Shown one piece after another: positions 54,433 through 64,000 of a stretch of DNA of 64,000 nt (its first letter is position 1; every line of letters begins with the position of its first letter). The notes under the pieces are model-generated. The model was not told the DNA's origin. It searched no databases and was given only the letters and a program-made list of their open reading frames with translations. The stretch is from the NCBI GenBank assembly GCA_002633025.1, contig NMRB01000105.1, forward strand, positions 378,076 through 442,075. Direction: 5' to 3'. This stretch comes from Notospermus geniculatus (lineage: Eukaryota; Nemertea; Pilidiophora; Heteronemertea; Lineidae). The translations under genes were made by a program, and so were the position numbers.

Positions 54433-55399
54433 TTTAGCTCACCTGGAGTGAGCTTATGTCGTGGGTCTGCGTCCGTCGTCCGTCGTCGTCGTCCGTCGTC
54501 GTCCGTCGTCGTCCGTTAGCAGGGCACGTTTCGTAACCGCTGGAGCTATTGATCTGAAACTTGGTACATATATACCCCTAGGTCAGATGACCTATGACAC
54601 CAAGTTTCGGTCCGATTCGACTCTTAGCTTGGCCACCAGGTGGCGGAAACCAAAAACACAAAAAGTGCAATAACTCCTGAACTAATGACTGGATCACCTC
54701 CAAATTTTTATCATAGGTGTATCTAATGAGGGTACATTACATATGTAACGGGTTTTTGATTTGACCTACTTTTCAAGGTCACAGAGGTCAAAGTTCAAAA
54801 TTTTGCTTTTAAGTGGCACGTTTCGTAACCGCAGGTGCTATTGGCCTGAAACTTGGTACATATATACCCCTAGGTCAGATGACCTATGACACCAAGTTTC
54901 GGTCCGATTCGACTCTTAGCTTGGCCACCAGGTGGCGGAAACCAAAAACACAAAAAGTGCAATAACTCCTGAACTAATGACTGGATCACCTCCAAATTTT
55001 TATCATAGGTGAATCTAATGAGGGTACATTACATATATAACGGGTTTTTGATTTGACCTACTTTTCAAGGTCACAGAGGTCAAAGTTCAAACTTAGTCAT
55101 TTGGTGGCACATTTCGTAACTGCTTGGGCTATTGACTTGAAACTTGGTACATGTACACCCCTATCATGTTAGGTGACCTATGACACCACTTTTCGGTCCG
55201 ATTCGATTCTCCGCTTGGCCAGCAGGTGGCCAAAACCAAAGTTCTAAGTCCAGTAACTCCTGAACTGTAACTGGATTGTCTCCAAATTTTTATCAGGTGC
55301 ATCTAATGAGGATACATGACCCTGGAACATTTTGATTTAACATTTGTCATTTGTTTTTCTGGTACGTTCACCCAGGTGAGCACATGGTCCATGGACCAT
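54433..55399 (+). mobile_element. Helentron-like non-autonomous element with three 291-bp internal repeats
   Basis: TTAGCTCACCTGGAGTGAGC and a GTCGTCCGTCGTC tract open the element. GGCACGTTTCGTAACCGC recurs at 54523, 54815 and 55105 (third copy diverged). ACCCAGGTGAGCACATGGTC and the perfect palindrome at 55384-55399 close it. The layout of fixed left end, central repeats and 3' hairpin follows non-autonomous Helentrons of molluscs and other animals (recalled). No Rep/helicase. Confidence 0.65.
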
Positions 55400-55706
55400 T
55401 TCATCTTCACCAGAAAGGTGATCCTCGTGTTTTGTTGTCAATTTCCTACTTCCTAGTTTGAAGTCATGACCGTCTGGCAAACCTGGTGAAGATTTCTGTT
55501 CTGTTTCCAATACACTTCCACTTGTGCCAGGTTTTTTGGCATGACTCAAAATGTGTTGCTGTATCCCATACATTCACCAGGAGACTTTCTTTTGCTTGTT
55601 GGCTCTCAATGGGCTATTTCCCATTCTTGATGCCCATAGTTTTCTACGGAGGTCAGTTGATGACCTCCGTTGAAACTTGTCAGAAAAGAAGCCTCGCTAC
55701 CTTTTA

Positions 55707-55848
55707 GGCCTGCTTTCCATTGGAGCGATTCCGTGCGCGGAAATGCTCAAAAGCATTGTTTGTTTCCGTGTCGTTGGTCACAGCGCGGAAAAGAACAATG
55801 CTTTCGAGTTTTTCCGCGCATGGAATCGCTCCAATGGAAAGCAGGCCT
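55707..55848. mobile_element. Hairpin element, GGCCTGCTTTCCATTGGAGC ends
   Basis: GCTTTCCATTGGAGCGATTC pairs with GAATCGCTCCAATGGAAAGC, and CGCGGAAA with TTTCCGCG further in. About 142 bp. Confidence 0.9.
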
Positions 55849-55945
55849 CATATTCATCAGAGTTTGAAGAAAAGTTGGTAAAAGTGAAAAATGTGACCCA
55901 CTCCAGCGAAAGAAGGCACTCGTTGCAAATGATCATTATTGGTCA

Positions 55946-56118
55946 GGCGCAGGGAGGGGGCACACCCGACGCACGCCCCCACCCCCTTTCAGCCAACAAA
56001 TCTGTAAAATTGACCATGAAATTCTGAAATTTGGAGCAAATCATTGAAATTCACCGCAGATTTCAATGTTTCTAGCACAGTGTGCCCCCTCTTTTCCGAA
56101 ATCATGGATGCGCCCCTG
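55946..56118. mobile_element. hAT-like MITE inserted in F
   Basis: TTGGTCA at 55939-55945 is repeated at 56119-56125 (7 bp, 8 with one mismatch). The ends GGCGCAGGG and GATGCGCCCCTG are loosely inverted, as in hAT elements with CAGGGGCG termini. Confidence 0.7.
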
Positions 56119-56141
56119 TTGGTCATCAGTTTACTCAGCTC

Positions 56142-56263
56142 GGGAGGTTTCGCAAGCGCCCGGTTTATTAGGCCATACGATGACGTTTATCTATTGTGTG
56201 GGTATACCCAAACAATAGATAAACGTCGTCGTATGGCCTAACCGGGCGCTTGCGAAACCTCCC
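56142..56263. mobile_element. Hairpin MITE G, copy 2 (122 bp), inserted in F
   Basis: The same near-perfect hairpin as 9489-9606, with CGCAAGCGCCCGG in place of CGGAAGTGCCCGG on both arms, so the two arms changed together. The F target was a TA. Confidence 0.93.
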
Positions 56264-56388
56264 TAATATCACTGCTGTCCACTACTATTGTCAACCTACA
56301 GAGATGTACATTTCAGCTATTGTGTTGTAAGGCCATTAACCCTTTCCTTGATTTTGACAAGCGCCTACTTTTGCTGGAGCGGGTCACA

Positions 56389-56830
56389 TATTCTTGTTGA
56401 TTTGAATCAGACAATCTCAGGTGATGTATTGCGGCGAATATTGCTGAAAAGATCTACCGTATGGAGCTCGGCGGTCGTGAATCAAATCTTAACAACAATA
56501 TTGAATGTCCCACAGCGGTCTACTGCTCCTGCTTGAGTACACAGCATTCGAAATGAGCCGGCGAATATTCTCTGTGTGTTTGATGTGTCGGCCTCTGATA
56601 TAAAATATTGAACAGCCGTTTAGCTTGTGGCCAATGTGTTTTGCTAGAAAATCAATGGTCTATTAACAAACCAGGTCGGGTGGTAGTAATTTTGTGGAAG
56701 GCGCCAACAATGTGATTCGGCGTGTCTGGTGGCATGATGGCGACAAGAGATATTATGAAGATGTGTTATTAGTGGCTTCTTATGGCCCTGAACAATGTTG
56801 TCGGAGTTCATATCAAAGCCTTTCCATTGC
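56389..56830. other. Intron 2, no feature recognised
   Basis: Unassigned sequence. Confidence 0.35.
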
Positions 56831-56831
56831 T

Positions 56832-57092
56832 CTATTACCCTAATAGCCTAGTGTTATCATGTCCACTTAGCAAGCGGCAGGTCCTGGGTTCGAATCCCGG
56901 GCCATAAGGGATATATCATCCCTGGCTGTTCAGTCCGTCGCATGGGACAGTAAGCTGTGGTACCTTGTACCTTGTGTCTTCGCAAGGGCAAGTAAAAGAC
57001 CCCATCCAAGTGAGGAACATAAGTAGCTTGAGATGACCTCTTCCATACTTACCAGGGCCAATAATACTATGACTTTGGCCCTGATGGAAACA
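56832..57092 (+). mobile_element. SINE-A, complete
   Basis: B box GGTTCGAATCC, body and tail intact; a one-base loss in the A box (TAGCCTAGTGTTATC). Confidence 0.9.
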
Positions 57093-57145
57093 TACAAATA
57101 GGCGTAGATCACTCTAGGGAACACATGACCACTTTCTTCATCTCT

Positions 57146-57300
57146 AGACCGTTCTCAAATTGACGTAAACGACAAAGATCTGTGCACTTCCACTGAAGTC
57201 TCAACCACAATTAACCTCAGTCTGAAACTGAATGACGCATTAACGCAGACAACCCCACGACCGTGACGTCGAAGACATTGCGTCAAACTCGACCATACAG
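57146..57300. mobile_element. MITE E, copy 6, right half lost
   Basis: TAGACCGTTCTCAAATTGAC ... CAAACTCGACCATA, then a break into a CGCG-rich tract. Confidence 0.85.
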
Positions 57301-58054
57301 TGTTTTCCCTGGGATTTAGTTGAAACGTGACGGTCGCCTGACGCGTGAAGCGCGGCAGCCGAGGCGCGTAGCGCCGAGCGGGGGGGGTGTGCGAGGGGGG
57401 TGTCCCGCCCNTCTGTCAATTTCAACAGTGACATCACATGGGCCTAAAAGCCATACTTCAGCCATTGGAAAGCTTTTAGCAGATCCAGTGCTCATCCAAG
57501 AACACCTTGTGTGGCTGCATTCCAGAACAATATTCTCAACAAGGAATTATGTGTTCTTTTGGTTGAGTCGATGCCGCTGCAGACTCCTAGGCGTCTTTGT
57601 CGTTCTCAGTGTGTGTGTGTGGGGGGGGGGGGCAGGAGACCCAGCAGTGCTGATGGCGATAGGCAGTCGCCCTGATCATGATAAAACGATACTACCAAAG
57701 TGGTGACAAAGTTGCTATTTTGTCTCAACTGTTATTAAGCCCACTTTTAGAGTCATGACTATCCATGATGATTGACTGGAATAGTTACCAATTTCTTGTA
57801 CAAAACCAATGCTGGTCGGTCCCAGGAAATGCCCACAGTCACACAACGTGACGAAATGGTCACACAAACCAAAACATTCCCTACCCCTTTTATCGCAGCG
57901 AAAGGCCTACCATTGTGTACGGCAGTTTTAAGTCTGCCCTCGGAGGGGGTATTGGAACTGCAGTATTGTCAGGGTTCTTATACATGTAGGTGAGTATATA
58001 CAGTATACGAGGTCATGTGAATCTAAAGTTGACTGATCTTTCTATTTTTTGCAG
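57301..58054. other. Rest of intron 2
   Basis: 57330-57415 is a GC-rich tract (GAGGCGCGTAGCGCCGAGCG) with G runs and one N, typical of degraded transposon ends. A poly-G lies near 57620. No coding similarity until exon 3. Confidence 0.4.
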
Positions 58055-58171
58055 AGTTTCAAACCGCTGGTGGATAAAGCAGGAATTGCAAATGGAAAGT
58101 TAAAACCGATTGAATTTCTTCAGGATAACCGCCTGGAATTTATTGACGAAGGGGATATATGTGTTTTTAAG
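58055..58171 (+). CDS. KDM3: KDM3/JMJD1-family histone demethylase, exon 3 (residues 105-143)
   Basis: The exon has 39 codons, entered after TTTTTTGCAG and left at GTAAGG (58172), phase 0 at both ends. Translation begins SFKPLVDK (residues 105-112), the counterpart of the TFKPLV or TFTPLVDK block that follows WPAL in vertebrate paralogues. It continues with a PIEFL...RLEFI stretch matching the family P-V-E-Y/F-L...L-x-F-L pattern. The open frame runs on past the donor to 58546, but that part is intronic: it enters a MITE (58204-58990) and shows no family similarity. No exon 4 was recognised in the remaining 5.8 kb, so the rest of the protein, including the zinc finger and JmjC domain, must lie downstream of the window. 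Confidence 0.87.
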
Positions 58172-58203
58172 GTAAGGCCAAGTTTGTCACTTTGGTACAG
58201 TTT

Positions 58204-58990
58204 GTTAAAGCCCCTCTGTATTGAATTTTATGGTATTTCCAAAATGTGTGACGTAGTCTCTGGTAAAACCCCGCCAAAAGTCGCTGAACGCCACAGGGTT
58301 AATAGGTTATGTAGGGAGTCTGATAGTAATGAAAAAATGACGATCTGTTATTGGCAAAAAAGCCTTATCAATTGTACAACAAAGGGTAGGGCAGGTATGA
58401 TCAAGGCCTATGTCACGCCCCAGCGATTTTGGCTGGGTTTTCACAGACGCGGTCACAAATGTGACCCGGCACAACAAAATGAGTCGGAAGTCGCACAGAA
58501 GAAGATTGAAGATGACACCAGACAACAACTACAGAAATCGACTTAAGTCAAATTTCACAATGGACAGACAATCCTGAAATCATCGAACCGTTGGTGTCAC
58601 CTTGGACATGTTGGATCTTCTTCTGTGCGCATTCCGACTCATTTTGCTGTGCCGGGCCACAAATATTAGGAGAGAGGTAGAGGTCTTTTATGGTTGTGAA
58701 GGCCCCCAAAATGCTTGTCTGATACGTCCTTCAAAGAATCAAGACCTAGTTTTCAAGATACAGAATAGCACAAAATTGACACACAAAATGATAATAAGCT
58801 AGAAGTCAATCTCCAGAATTCACGAATTTTCGACCCCAACCTAAGACCTAGTTTTCAACACACATTGAAAAATCTGCAGGAAGAGTGCAGTGCTCTAATG
58901 TATTCAGATAGAGCGTTGTACATTTTACACTACACTAACGTCAGAGGACGTACGCACTTTCTGAATTTTAATACAGTGTGGCTTTAAGTT
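58204..58990. mobile_element. MITE with TTAAAGCCACTCTGTAT ends, interrupted by MITE P
   Basis: GTTAAAGCCCCTCTGTATTG at the left and ACAGTGTGGCTTTAA at the right. The interior (GAATCAAGACCTAGTTTTCA, CTAATGTATTCAGATAGA) matches both duplicated blocks near 40524-40790 and 44780-45000. The segment 58770-58850 resembles 9048-9140. Confidence 0.8.
58459..58663. mobile_element. MITE P, copy 2, nested
   Basis: ATGTGACCCGGCACAACAAA and ATTTTGCTGTGCCGGGCCAC on long arms; GTCGCACAGAAGAAGA is mirrored by TCTTCTTCTGTGCGC. Confidence 0.9.
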
Positions 58991-58996
58991 ACTTTG

Positions 58997-59290
58997 TCAC
59001 CCGCTGAAAACTATATATTTGGCCGTACTCTGATAACCAGCCAGTTGATGGTCCTTATCAGCTTTCATTCTATTCTGTACATCTGTTGCCCAAACGTTGC
59101 CACCATCGACATACCGCAATATCGATTCCAATAAACTACTATGAAAATTCATATATCTGCTTCTTATAATGACATCCCACATAGTCAGTCGTCCAACACA
59201 GTTCATCTGGTGTTCCATCCAAAACAATGCAACATCTGTTACCAGCGGTCTATGTTTACCATCATTATCATAGTATGTTGATGAATGCAT
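58997..59290 (-). CDS. Unrecognised 97-codon ORF inside KDM3 intron 3
   Basis: The minus-strand frame reads MHSSTYYDNDGKHRPLV, then a mixed region with several Trp, Met, Tyr and charged residues and no low-complexity sequence. It does not coincide with any repeat seen twice in this window; it starts just after the right end of the MITE at 58204-58990. There is no clear acceptor upstream on its strand and the ATG context is average. It could be an exon of an antisense gene, a transposase or retroelement remnant, or chance. No domain was recognised. Confidence 0.2.
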   Translation of the reverse strand: MHSSTYYDNDGKHRPLVTDVALFWMEHQMNCVGRLTMWDVIIRSRYMNFHSSLLESILRYVDGGNVWATDVQNRMKADKDHQLAGYQSTAKYIVFSG

Positions 59291-59984
59291 GCCAGAGTTA
59301 ATTTATATCAGCCTGGAGTGGGAGCTCCTGTTTACAAAATCAGGTGACCTAGATTCTAGTTCCTTGTGTCGTAAGTAGGTGGCAGCACTGAGGTTTTTGC
59401 ATACTCCAGTCATCAACTGCGTGCTTTTCCATAGAAATTTCTATAGAAATTGGATGTTTTTCTTCACGGAGTGTGGTGTACTCTAAGAAATTTTTTCGTA
59501 TTGGTAAGTTTGGTAGGTAGGTGTGGGATGTGGGGATGGAAAGTTGTAGTTTTTTAGGGTGTTGCTCGTGTTGAATGCATCTTATTGGAGGTATAGTTTG
59601 TGGCTATTAGTAGCTCACTTGAAGTGATGGTGGTGAAATTTTTAGAAAGTGAAGTTTTTAGTGATGTCAGTTTAAAGTGTTGGTGGCTATTGTAACTTCA
59701 TCCTATTCAGAGGTAACATAGGTTGTGTTTGCCAGATTGGAAAAAGGCAGGGTAGGAAAGGGAACTGCTAAAAAAAGGGTGGCATGGCACGCTGTTGTAG
59801 GGAAGTGTAAAAAAAGATAGAGCATTTTCCACCTCTGGGAAAAAAGGCGGGGCTTTGCACCTCCAAAAACTTGGGGGTGGCCATAGTCCTTTCTTCTGAT
59901 TGTATCCGGGCAGGTCACTTTGTTGCAGATGTTTGTCCTGTTGTTTGTTTCATCGTACATTTCGTGAGCAAATAGACCATAGTT
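59291..59984. other. Intron 3, no feature recognised
   Basis: GT-rich DNA at 59490-59690; nothing else. Confidence 0.35.
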
Positions 59985-60215
59985 GAACTAACATACACAA
60001 GTTGAAAGTGACAAAAAGTTGAAATCGACATGTACACAAGTTAAAACCTGTACACAGCTGGATCTGACAAACACAAGTTGAAACTGACAAACACAAGTTG
60101 AAACTGACAAACACAAGTTGAAACTGACAAACACAAGTTGAAACTGACAAACACAAGTTGAAACTGACAAACACAAGTTGAAAGCTACATGCACAAGTTG
60201 AAACTGACATGCTCT
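59985..60215. repeat. 20-bp minisatellite (ACACAAGTTGAAACTGACAA)
   Basis: About six identical units at 60065-60185, with degenerate units on both sides. Since 20 is not a multiple of 3, all minus frames read the same FNLCLSVSTCV-type pattern, which is not a gene. Confidence 0.95.
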
Positions 60216-60776
60216 TGTAGTTGATCTGCTGTAGTCTTTCAGGGGTTCCCTTGATTTTGAAAAGGAATCAGTCACTTTGGGGGTGTTCTGTCGTCACACA
60301 CATTTCGTGAAAATTTTAAAAAAAATTGCCATTTATCTGCACAGTGCTAGAGTGTGGGAGAGGAAGAGGTTGAAACCAAGAGCCGTATTTTGGATTGTTG
60401 CTCATTCACTTCCGTCCGTATTAAAAAATCATGTATGACAAAAAACCTCTGGCATCCTCCACAGCTAGAGCTCGTGAAGATGAGGGACTTGAAAACCCAT
60501 CATCAATCCCTCGACATTCATTCAATCGGCGTGTGGTGAATAATTCATGGCGCACGAGTCTGTGAGTTCGTATAATGGCCCGATAGTCATCAGCATCACG
60601 AGGGCTACAACATTAACTCGAACGCTACGGGCTAGAAATGAATACCAATATCATAGTTAGTTAATGCCATCAGCGGTGCAGTGAATTTAGAATCATGACT
60701 GGCAGTGCCGGGGTGATCGATAACGTGGTCAATATTGGAGTCAGAGCCCCTTTTGGAAGATCTTTGTTCATATATG
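60216..60776. other. Intron 3, no feature recognised
   Basis: Unassigned; the 61-codon frame at 60354-60539 has no similarity. Confidence 0.35.
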
Positions 60777-60954
60777 TGAGGCAGTCTAGGAAAATCTGTC
60801 GGATATCGCATTTGAGGAAAGTGTTAATGGCCTTGGTGAACCTGCACATTTCAGTAGCTGAAATGTACTTCGTAACAGGTAAACAGTAGCAGGTAATCTG
60901 ACAGCCCTTGTTGGTCATTCAGCAACGTCAAACCGGTTTTCCTAACCGCACATG
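60777..60954 (+). mobile_element. MITE B, near complete
   Basis: GGAAAATCTGTCGGATATCG ... CAACGTCAAACCGGTTTTCC with AGTAGCTGAAATGTACTTCG in the middle. Confidence 0.88.
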
Positions 60955-61036
60955 AGGTCAAAGTGTTGTTCCAGAGATGTAATTGTTTTGGCCAAGCTGG
61001 GTTTACATTTCACCCCTCACTACAAGTGTCAAAAAG

Positions 61037-61438
61037 TAGGTAGTTAAATCTGGCCAGTCTGGACAGTGGATATCTGAATAGGTAGTTAAATGTGGCTAGT
61101 TTGTACACTGGATATCTGAATAGGTAGTTAAGTCTGGACACTGGATATCTGATAGGAGTTAAATCAGGCCAGTCTGGACACTGGATACCTGAATAGGTAG
61201 TTAAATCTGGCCAGTCTGGACAATGGATATATGAATAGGTAGTTAAATCTGGCCAATCTGGACACTGGATATCTGAATAGGTAGTTAAATCTGGCCAGTC
61301 TGGACAATGGGTATCTGACTAGGTAGTTAAATCTGGCCAGTCTGGACACTGGATACTTGAATAGGTAGTTAAAATCTGGCCAGTCTGGACACTTGATATC
61401 TGAATAGGTAGTTAAATCTGGCCAGTCTGGACACTTGT
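61037..61438. repeat. 42-bp minisatellite, about 10 units
   Basis: Unit AGGTAGTTAAATCTGGCCAG followed by TCTGGACACTGGATATCTGAAT-type text (42 bp, one unit shortened). The 14-residue periodic minus frame 61164-61502 is its translation. Confidence 0.95.
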
Positions 61439-61818
61439 AATGAGGGATGTACTTGAATATTGAAAATTTTGTTGCTCTTACATGTATTGGGCCTAGTCTC
61501 AACTCCTAGTTATTGGTATTCTCCATGCAATAATAATGAACGGCCTTCATCAGTTCCCACTGTATGTTATAAATTTTATATGACACATTCCTTGAAATAG
61601 CGTATGGGATATTTATGTAGCCATGATCAATACCATTCCAATCCCGGTGTGCTCTATGAATCACCCGTACCGTAAACTTGTTCAGTTCAGCTCAGCGGTG
61701 TTTCTGACTATTTTGAGTGTGAGCTGAATCAGTTCTATATCCAGGTAAGTTCATGGAGGTTGTTGGCATGATTGCATCTATCTCGCTGAGAAATCTTTCT
61801 CGTAAATGTGTGGTTTAA
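61439..61818. other. Intron 3, no feature recognised
   Basis: Includes a CCAG|GTAAGT donor-like site at 61742-61750 with an open frame before it but no KDM3 similarity. Confidence 0.35.
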
Positions 61819-62101
61819 AAAACCCAGGTCGACATTGCGTCATGAAGCAACTTGACGGATCCGTCGCAGATCAAGAAACTACCACGCGCAGGTCGACATT
61901 TCAGCGATTGAGAGGAACTCGGAGCAACTGGCAGTTATACCTCGAACAGCACGCTCATGATGCATCCGGCAGTTGCTCGGAGACGCAAGTGCGCTCAGGT
62001 CAACAAAATCGGCAACTGATCAGTCACTCCGAGTTGCTTCCATCGCCGGAAAGCTAGTTGCCGCGAGTTGCTTCAGGACGCATTGTCGACCTGTGGGTTT
62101 A
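61819..62101. mobile_element. MITE with AACCCAGGTCGACATTGCG ends
   Basis: ACCCAGGTCGACATTGCGTC and GACGCATTGTCGACCTGTGG are inverted; GAAGCAACTTG is matched by GAGTTGCTTC at the far side. The interior repeats GAGCAACTGGCAG-like words. Confidence 0.85.
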
Positions 62102-62282
62102 GTGTAAGGACGGCTATTGTCAAACAAAGCTGATGTCACCTAGTCTGAGAAGATTGGTGGCGATCAGATCGCTTGTGATATCACCTGGTCTTTTGCTGGC
62201 ATTTTACCAGTTTGGTGAATGTCTAAGTGAAGGCACCCCGCTCTAAAGTCTATTTCACCAGGTTCTGACCGCAGCACATCAA

Positions 62283-62803
62283 AAGCCCTGTTTACACTAC
62301 ATATAGAAATCCCCGGGCTTTTTGACACCCGTGTCAAGCCCGGCTAGTCAGCATGCGCTATCTCATTTGACCCAGTCAGCAAGTGCCTCTGCTGCACCTG
62401 GTGCGCGTCAACACTACTAAAATCTTGTGACGGGACCTAAATTAAGCCCTCCAAAAAACCGTTAGAGCTTGGAGGGGCTTATTAGCACCGGGTTTTTCAT
62501 CCCCGGGTCTATTAGACCCGCGCTTTTAACAGGTGTACAGAAAAAGCCCGGGTGCGACTCGGTTTTCACCCCGAGGCCCATCAGGGTCTTCGGGGTATTT
62601 TGTCATCACGCTGGCGTCTGTCTGGCAAAAACGACGTGAACGCTCTAACTTGAGAATGCTTTGGAATTTTCATCTCAAATTTTGTATGTTGATACCTCAT
62701 GACATGACGCTTCTCGCTATTGAAAATCAACCGGATCTGATTCCTACTTTGGCCACCAGGGGGCACATAGTGAAATGACAAAATTTGCGGTGTAACCAGG
62801 GCT
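62283..62803. mobile_element. MITE with AAGCCCTGTTTACAC ends
   Basis: AAGCCCTGTTTACACTAC at the left and GGTGTAACCAGGGCT at the right; CCCGGGCTTTT- and GGGTCTATTAGACCC-type inverted words inside. Terminal similarity to 38333-39388 and, loosely, to V. Confidence 0.65.
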
Positions 62804-63155
62804 AATGACTGTGTTGTCTCTACACAGTGAGTTAAATTTACTGTCTCACTTGGGAAATATGACCTTCTTTCCCCACTAAATCACTGTCATCCCAGTCTGC
62901 TAGTTTCATTAGAACAGGAAATGAGCTGCTAATAGACCCTCGTCAATTTCAATGAAATGATACTAAAAATGACATGGCAGCAGTAAAACTTTGAAGTGTT
63001 TGATAAACGGTTGTATCCTCTGGTGAAAAATGTGACTTAATTGAATTTTAAATGAATTCCTGTTTTCTGCTTGTAAGACAGTAACTTATGATCTTTATTG
63101 TAAAAAGGTGAAATGAACAAGACAGGCCTGTCTGTGTGGGGGCAACTTCCTAGAC

Positions 63156-63278
63156 ATTGGGTCATATGAATAAAGACTATAGCTTTTACTTCCGATTTGG
63201 ACAGCATTCCCTTGCATTTGTATTGCAATATTCAAGTAAAAGCATTTACTAGTCTTTCTTTATTCATATGACCCAATG
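63156..63278. mobile_element. Hairpin element, ATTGGGTCATATGAATAAAG ends
   Basis: Arms GGGTCATATGAATAAAGACT and CTTTCTTTATTCATATGACC with CTTTTACTT / AAGTAAAAG inside. A second, half copy (63277-63378, GGGTCATACATGTGTAAAGAC) follows directly. Confidence 0.88.
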
Positions 63279-63380
63279 GGTCATACATGTGTAAAGACTA
63301 GCAAATGCTTTTACTTTATATCTGTACAGCATTGCCTCATGCATTTGTATTACAAAATTCAAGTAAAAGTATAGTCTTCC

Positions 63381-63470
63381 TCAGGGAAAACCCGTCGGAT
63401 GTCGCTGAATGATCAACAAGGGCTGTCAAATTGCCTGTGCATTGATCTGCTAGTGTTTACCTGTTACGTA
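63381..63470 (-). mobile_element. MITE B, cut by element L
   Basis: GGGAAAACCCGTCGGATGTC to GTTTACCTGTTACG then TA and L. The rest of B, if kept, lies beyond the window. Confidence 0.88.
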
Positions 63471-63738
63471 CAGTACCTTGCACAATTGACCTCCCTTTCG
63501 CGCCGCGCACCATCCGCGTACTACATGCAGCGTCATGCACGTACTGTCCTCGTATCTTCCGAGGGCGTGGCGCAGCGTCATGGAAGGCATGCAGTGAAGA
63601 CGTAACGTCATTCACCCGACGTCACGCAACAGAGACGCGTGACGTCCCCGTACCATACGCGATGAACTGAAGCCTACCTTCCTCGTCACGTACGGGGAAG
63701 GTACGCGGATTTAGGGAGGTCAATTGTGCCAGGTACTG
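63471..63738. mobile_element. MITE L, copy 2 (268 bp), in MITE B
   Basis: Ends CAGTACCTTGCACAATTGAC and GTCAATTGTGCCAGGTACTG between TA dinucleotides, the same length as copy 1. Confidence 0.94.
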
Positions 63739-63743
63739 TAGTA

Positions 63744-63998
63744 CAGTACAGGTCACAATTGACATCCCTAAATTCGCGTAAGTTACGCGTAAGTCACTCG
63801 TAACTTACGCAACAACTCACGAGCGTAACTTACGAGGTGAGTTACGCGAATTTCGCTAGGTACGCAATGATTTACGAGGCGAGTTACGCGATTTTGGCGA
63901 GTTACGCAGTGAGTTACGCGAAACCAAAGCCGTAAGTTACGCATAACTTACGAGTAACTTACGCGAAGCCGTAGGGATGTCAATTGTGACCTGTACTG
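63744..63998. mobile_element. MITE K (255 bp), GTTACGCG-rich, TA flanks
   Basis: CAGTACAGGTCACAATTGAC and GTCAATTGTGACCTGTACTG are perfect ends, related to those of L. Inside, GAGTTACGCG, GTAACTTACG and CGTAAGTTACG recur more than a dozen times on both strands. The last TA is the last two bases of the window. Confidence 0.92.
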
Positions 63999-64000
63999 TA

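Larger units (their letters stand above)
55893..56388. mobile_element. MITE F, copy 5, with two insertions
   Basis: ATGTGACCCACTCCAGCGAA at the left and TTTTGCTGGAGCGGGTCAC at the right. F sequence is continuous only if 55946-56118 (plus one 7-bp repeat) and 56142-56263 are removed. Confidence 0.92.

Noticed and set aside
58172-58546. Extension of KDM3 exon 3 to a 165-codon ORF
   Set aside because: A GTAAGG donor follows the last conserved codon and the extension enters two nested MITEs.
59950-60275. Cys/Phe/Val-rich repetitive minus-strand frames
   Set aside because: They are translations of a 20-bp tandem repeat, open in more than one frame with the same residues.
61691-61744. Possible KDM3 exon 4 ending CCAG|GTAAGT
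   Set aside because: The in-phase peptide before the donor has no similarity to the KDM3 segment expected after residue 143, and the acceptor is weak.

Overview
Organism and content. The window reads as an animal nuclear genome, most likely a marine invertebrate (deuterostome or lophotrochozoan; I cannot decide which). The evidence is one spliced protein-coding gene with conventional GT-AG introns, tRNA-derived SINEs, very many short palindromic non-autonomous DNA elements (MITEs), minisatellites, frequent TACATGTA and TAGGCCTA words, and an assembly gap. There are no operons, ribosome binding sites or prokaryotic features. Most open frames over 60 codons are chance or repeat-derived.

The gene. 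Three plus-strand exons, all phase 0, encode the first 143 residues of a KDM3-family protein (KDM3A/KDM3B/JMJD1C, JmjC histone H3K9 demethylases): exon 1 at 27671-27826, exon 2 at 53651-53806, exon 3 at 58055-58171. Intron 1 is about 25.8 kb, intron 2 about 4.2 kb, and intron 3 runs past the window end. The zinc finger and catalytic JmjC domain lie outside the window. The 3' end of intron 1 is remarkable. A perfect 12-copy 43-bp minisatellite is followed by an array of about 60-bp units. Each unit repeats the branch-point-like region, the polypyrimidine tract, the AG acceptor and the first 15 bases of exon 2. There are therefore five decoy 3' splice sites upstream of the real one, and every decoy leads to an early stop.

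Layout. Positions 1-27 kb hold no confirmed gene, only two weak candidate exons at 11.6 and 13.1 kb. This region is packed with SINE-A copies, MITE families named here B, C, D, F, G, H, I, J, L, X and Z, and a duplicated block at 22.6/24.2 kb. At 27-53.6 kb lies intron 1. It holds hairpin elements (29.8, 31.3-32.2 and 32.6 kb), minisatellites (37.5 and 49.4 kb), a roughly 2.8-kb duplicated block (40.3-43.1 and 44.6-47.5 kb) around an 848-N gap, and E-family elements. At 53.8-58 kb lies intron 2, with an 86-bp repeat array, a Helentron-like element and a doubly interrupted F element. At 58.2-64 kb lies intron 3, with nested MITEs, two minisatellites and, at the very end, elements L and K side by side.

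How the pieces relate. The mobile elements form a layered record. SINE-A sits in F with a 15-bp target duplication; C sits in B; L sits in a Tigger-like element and in B; G and a hAT-like element both sit in one F copy. Many MITEs use TA targets and abut each other through a shared TA. Several families carry TGACGTCA (CRE-type) palindromes or a shared CCTCGATC motif, so they spread potential protein-binding sites around this gene. Family letters are local labels. All similarities were judged by eye.
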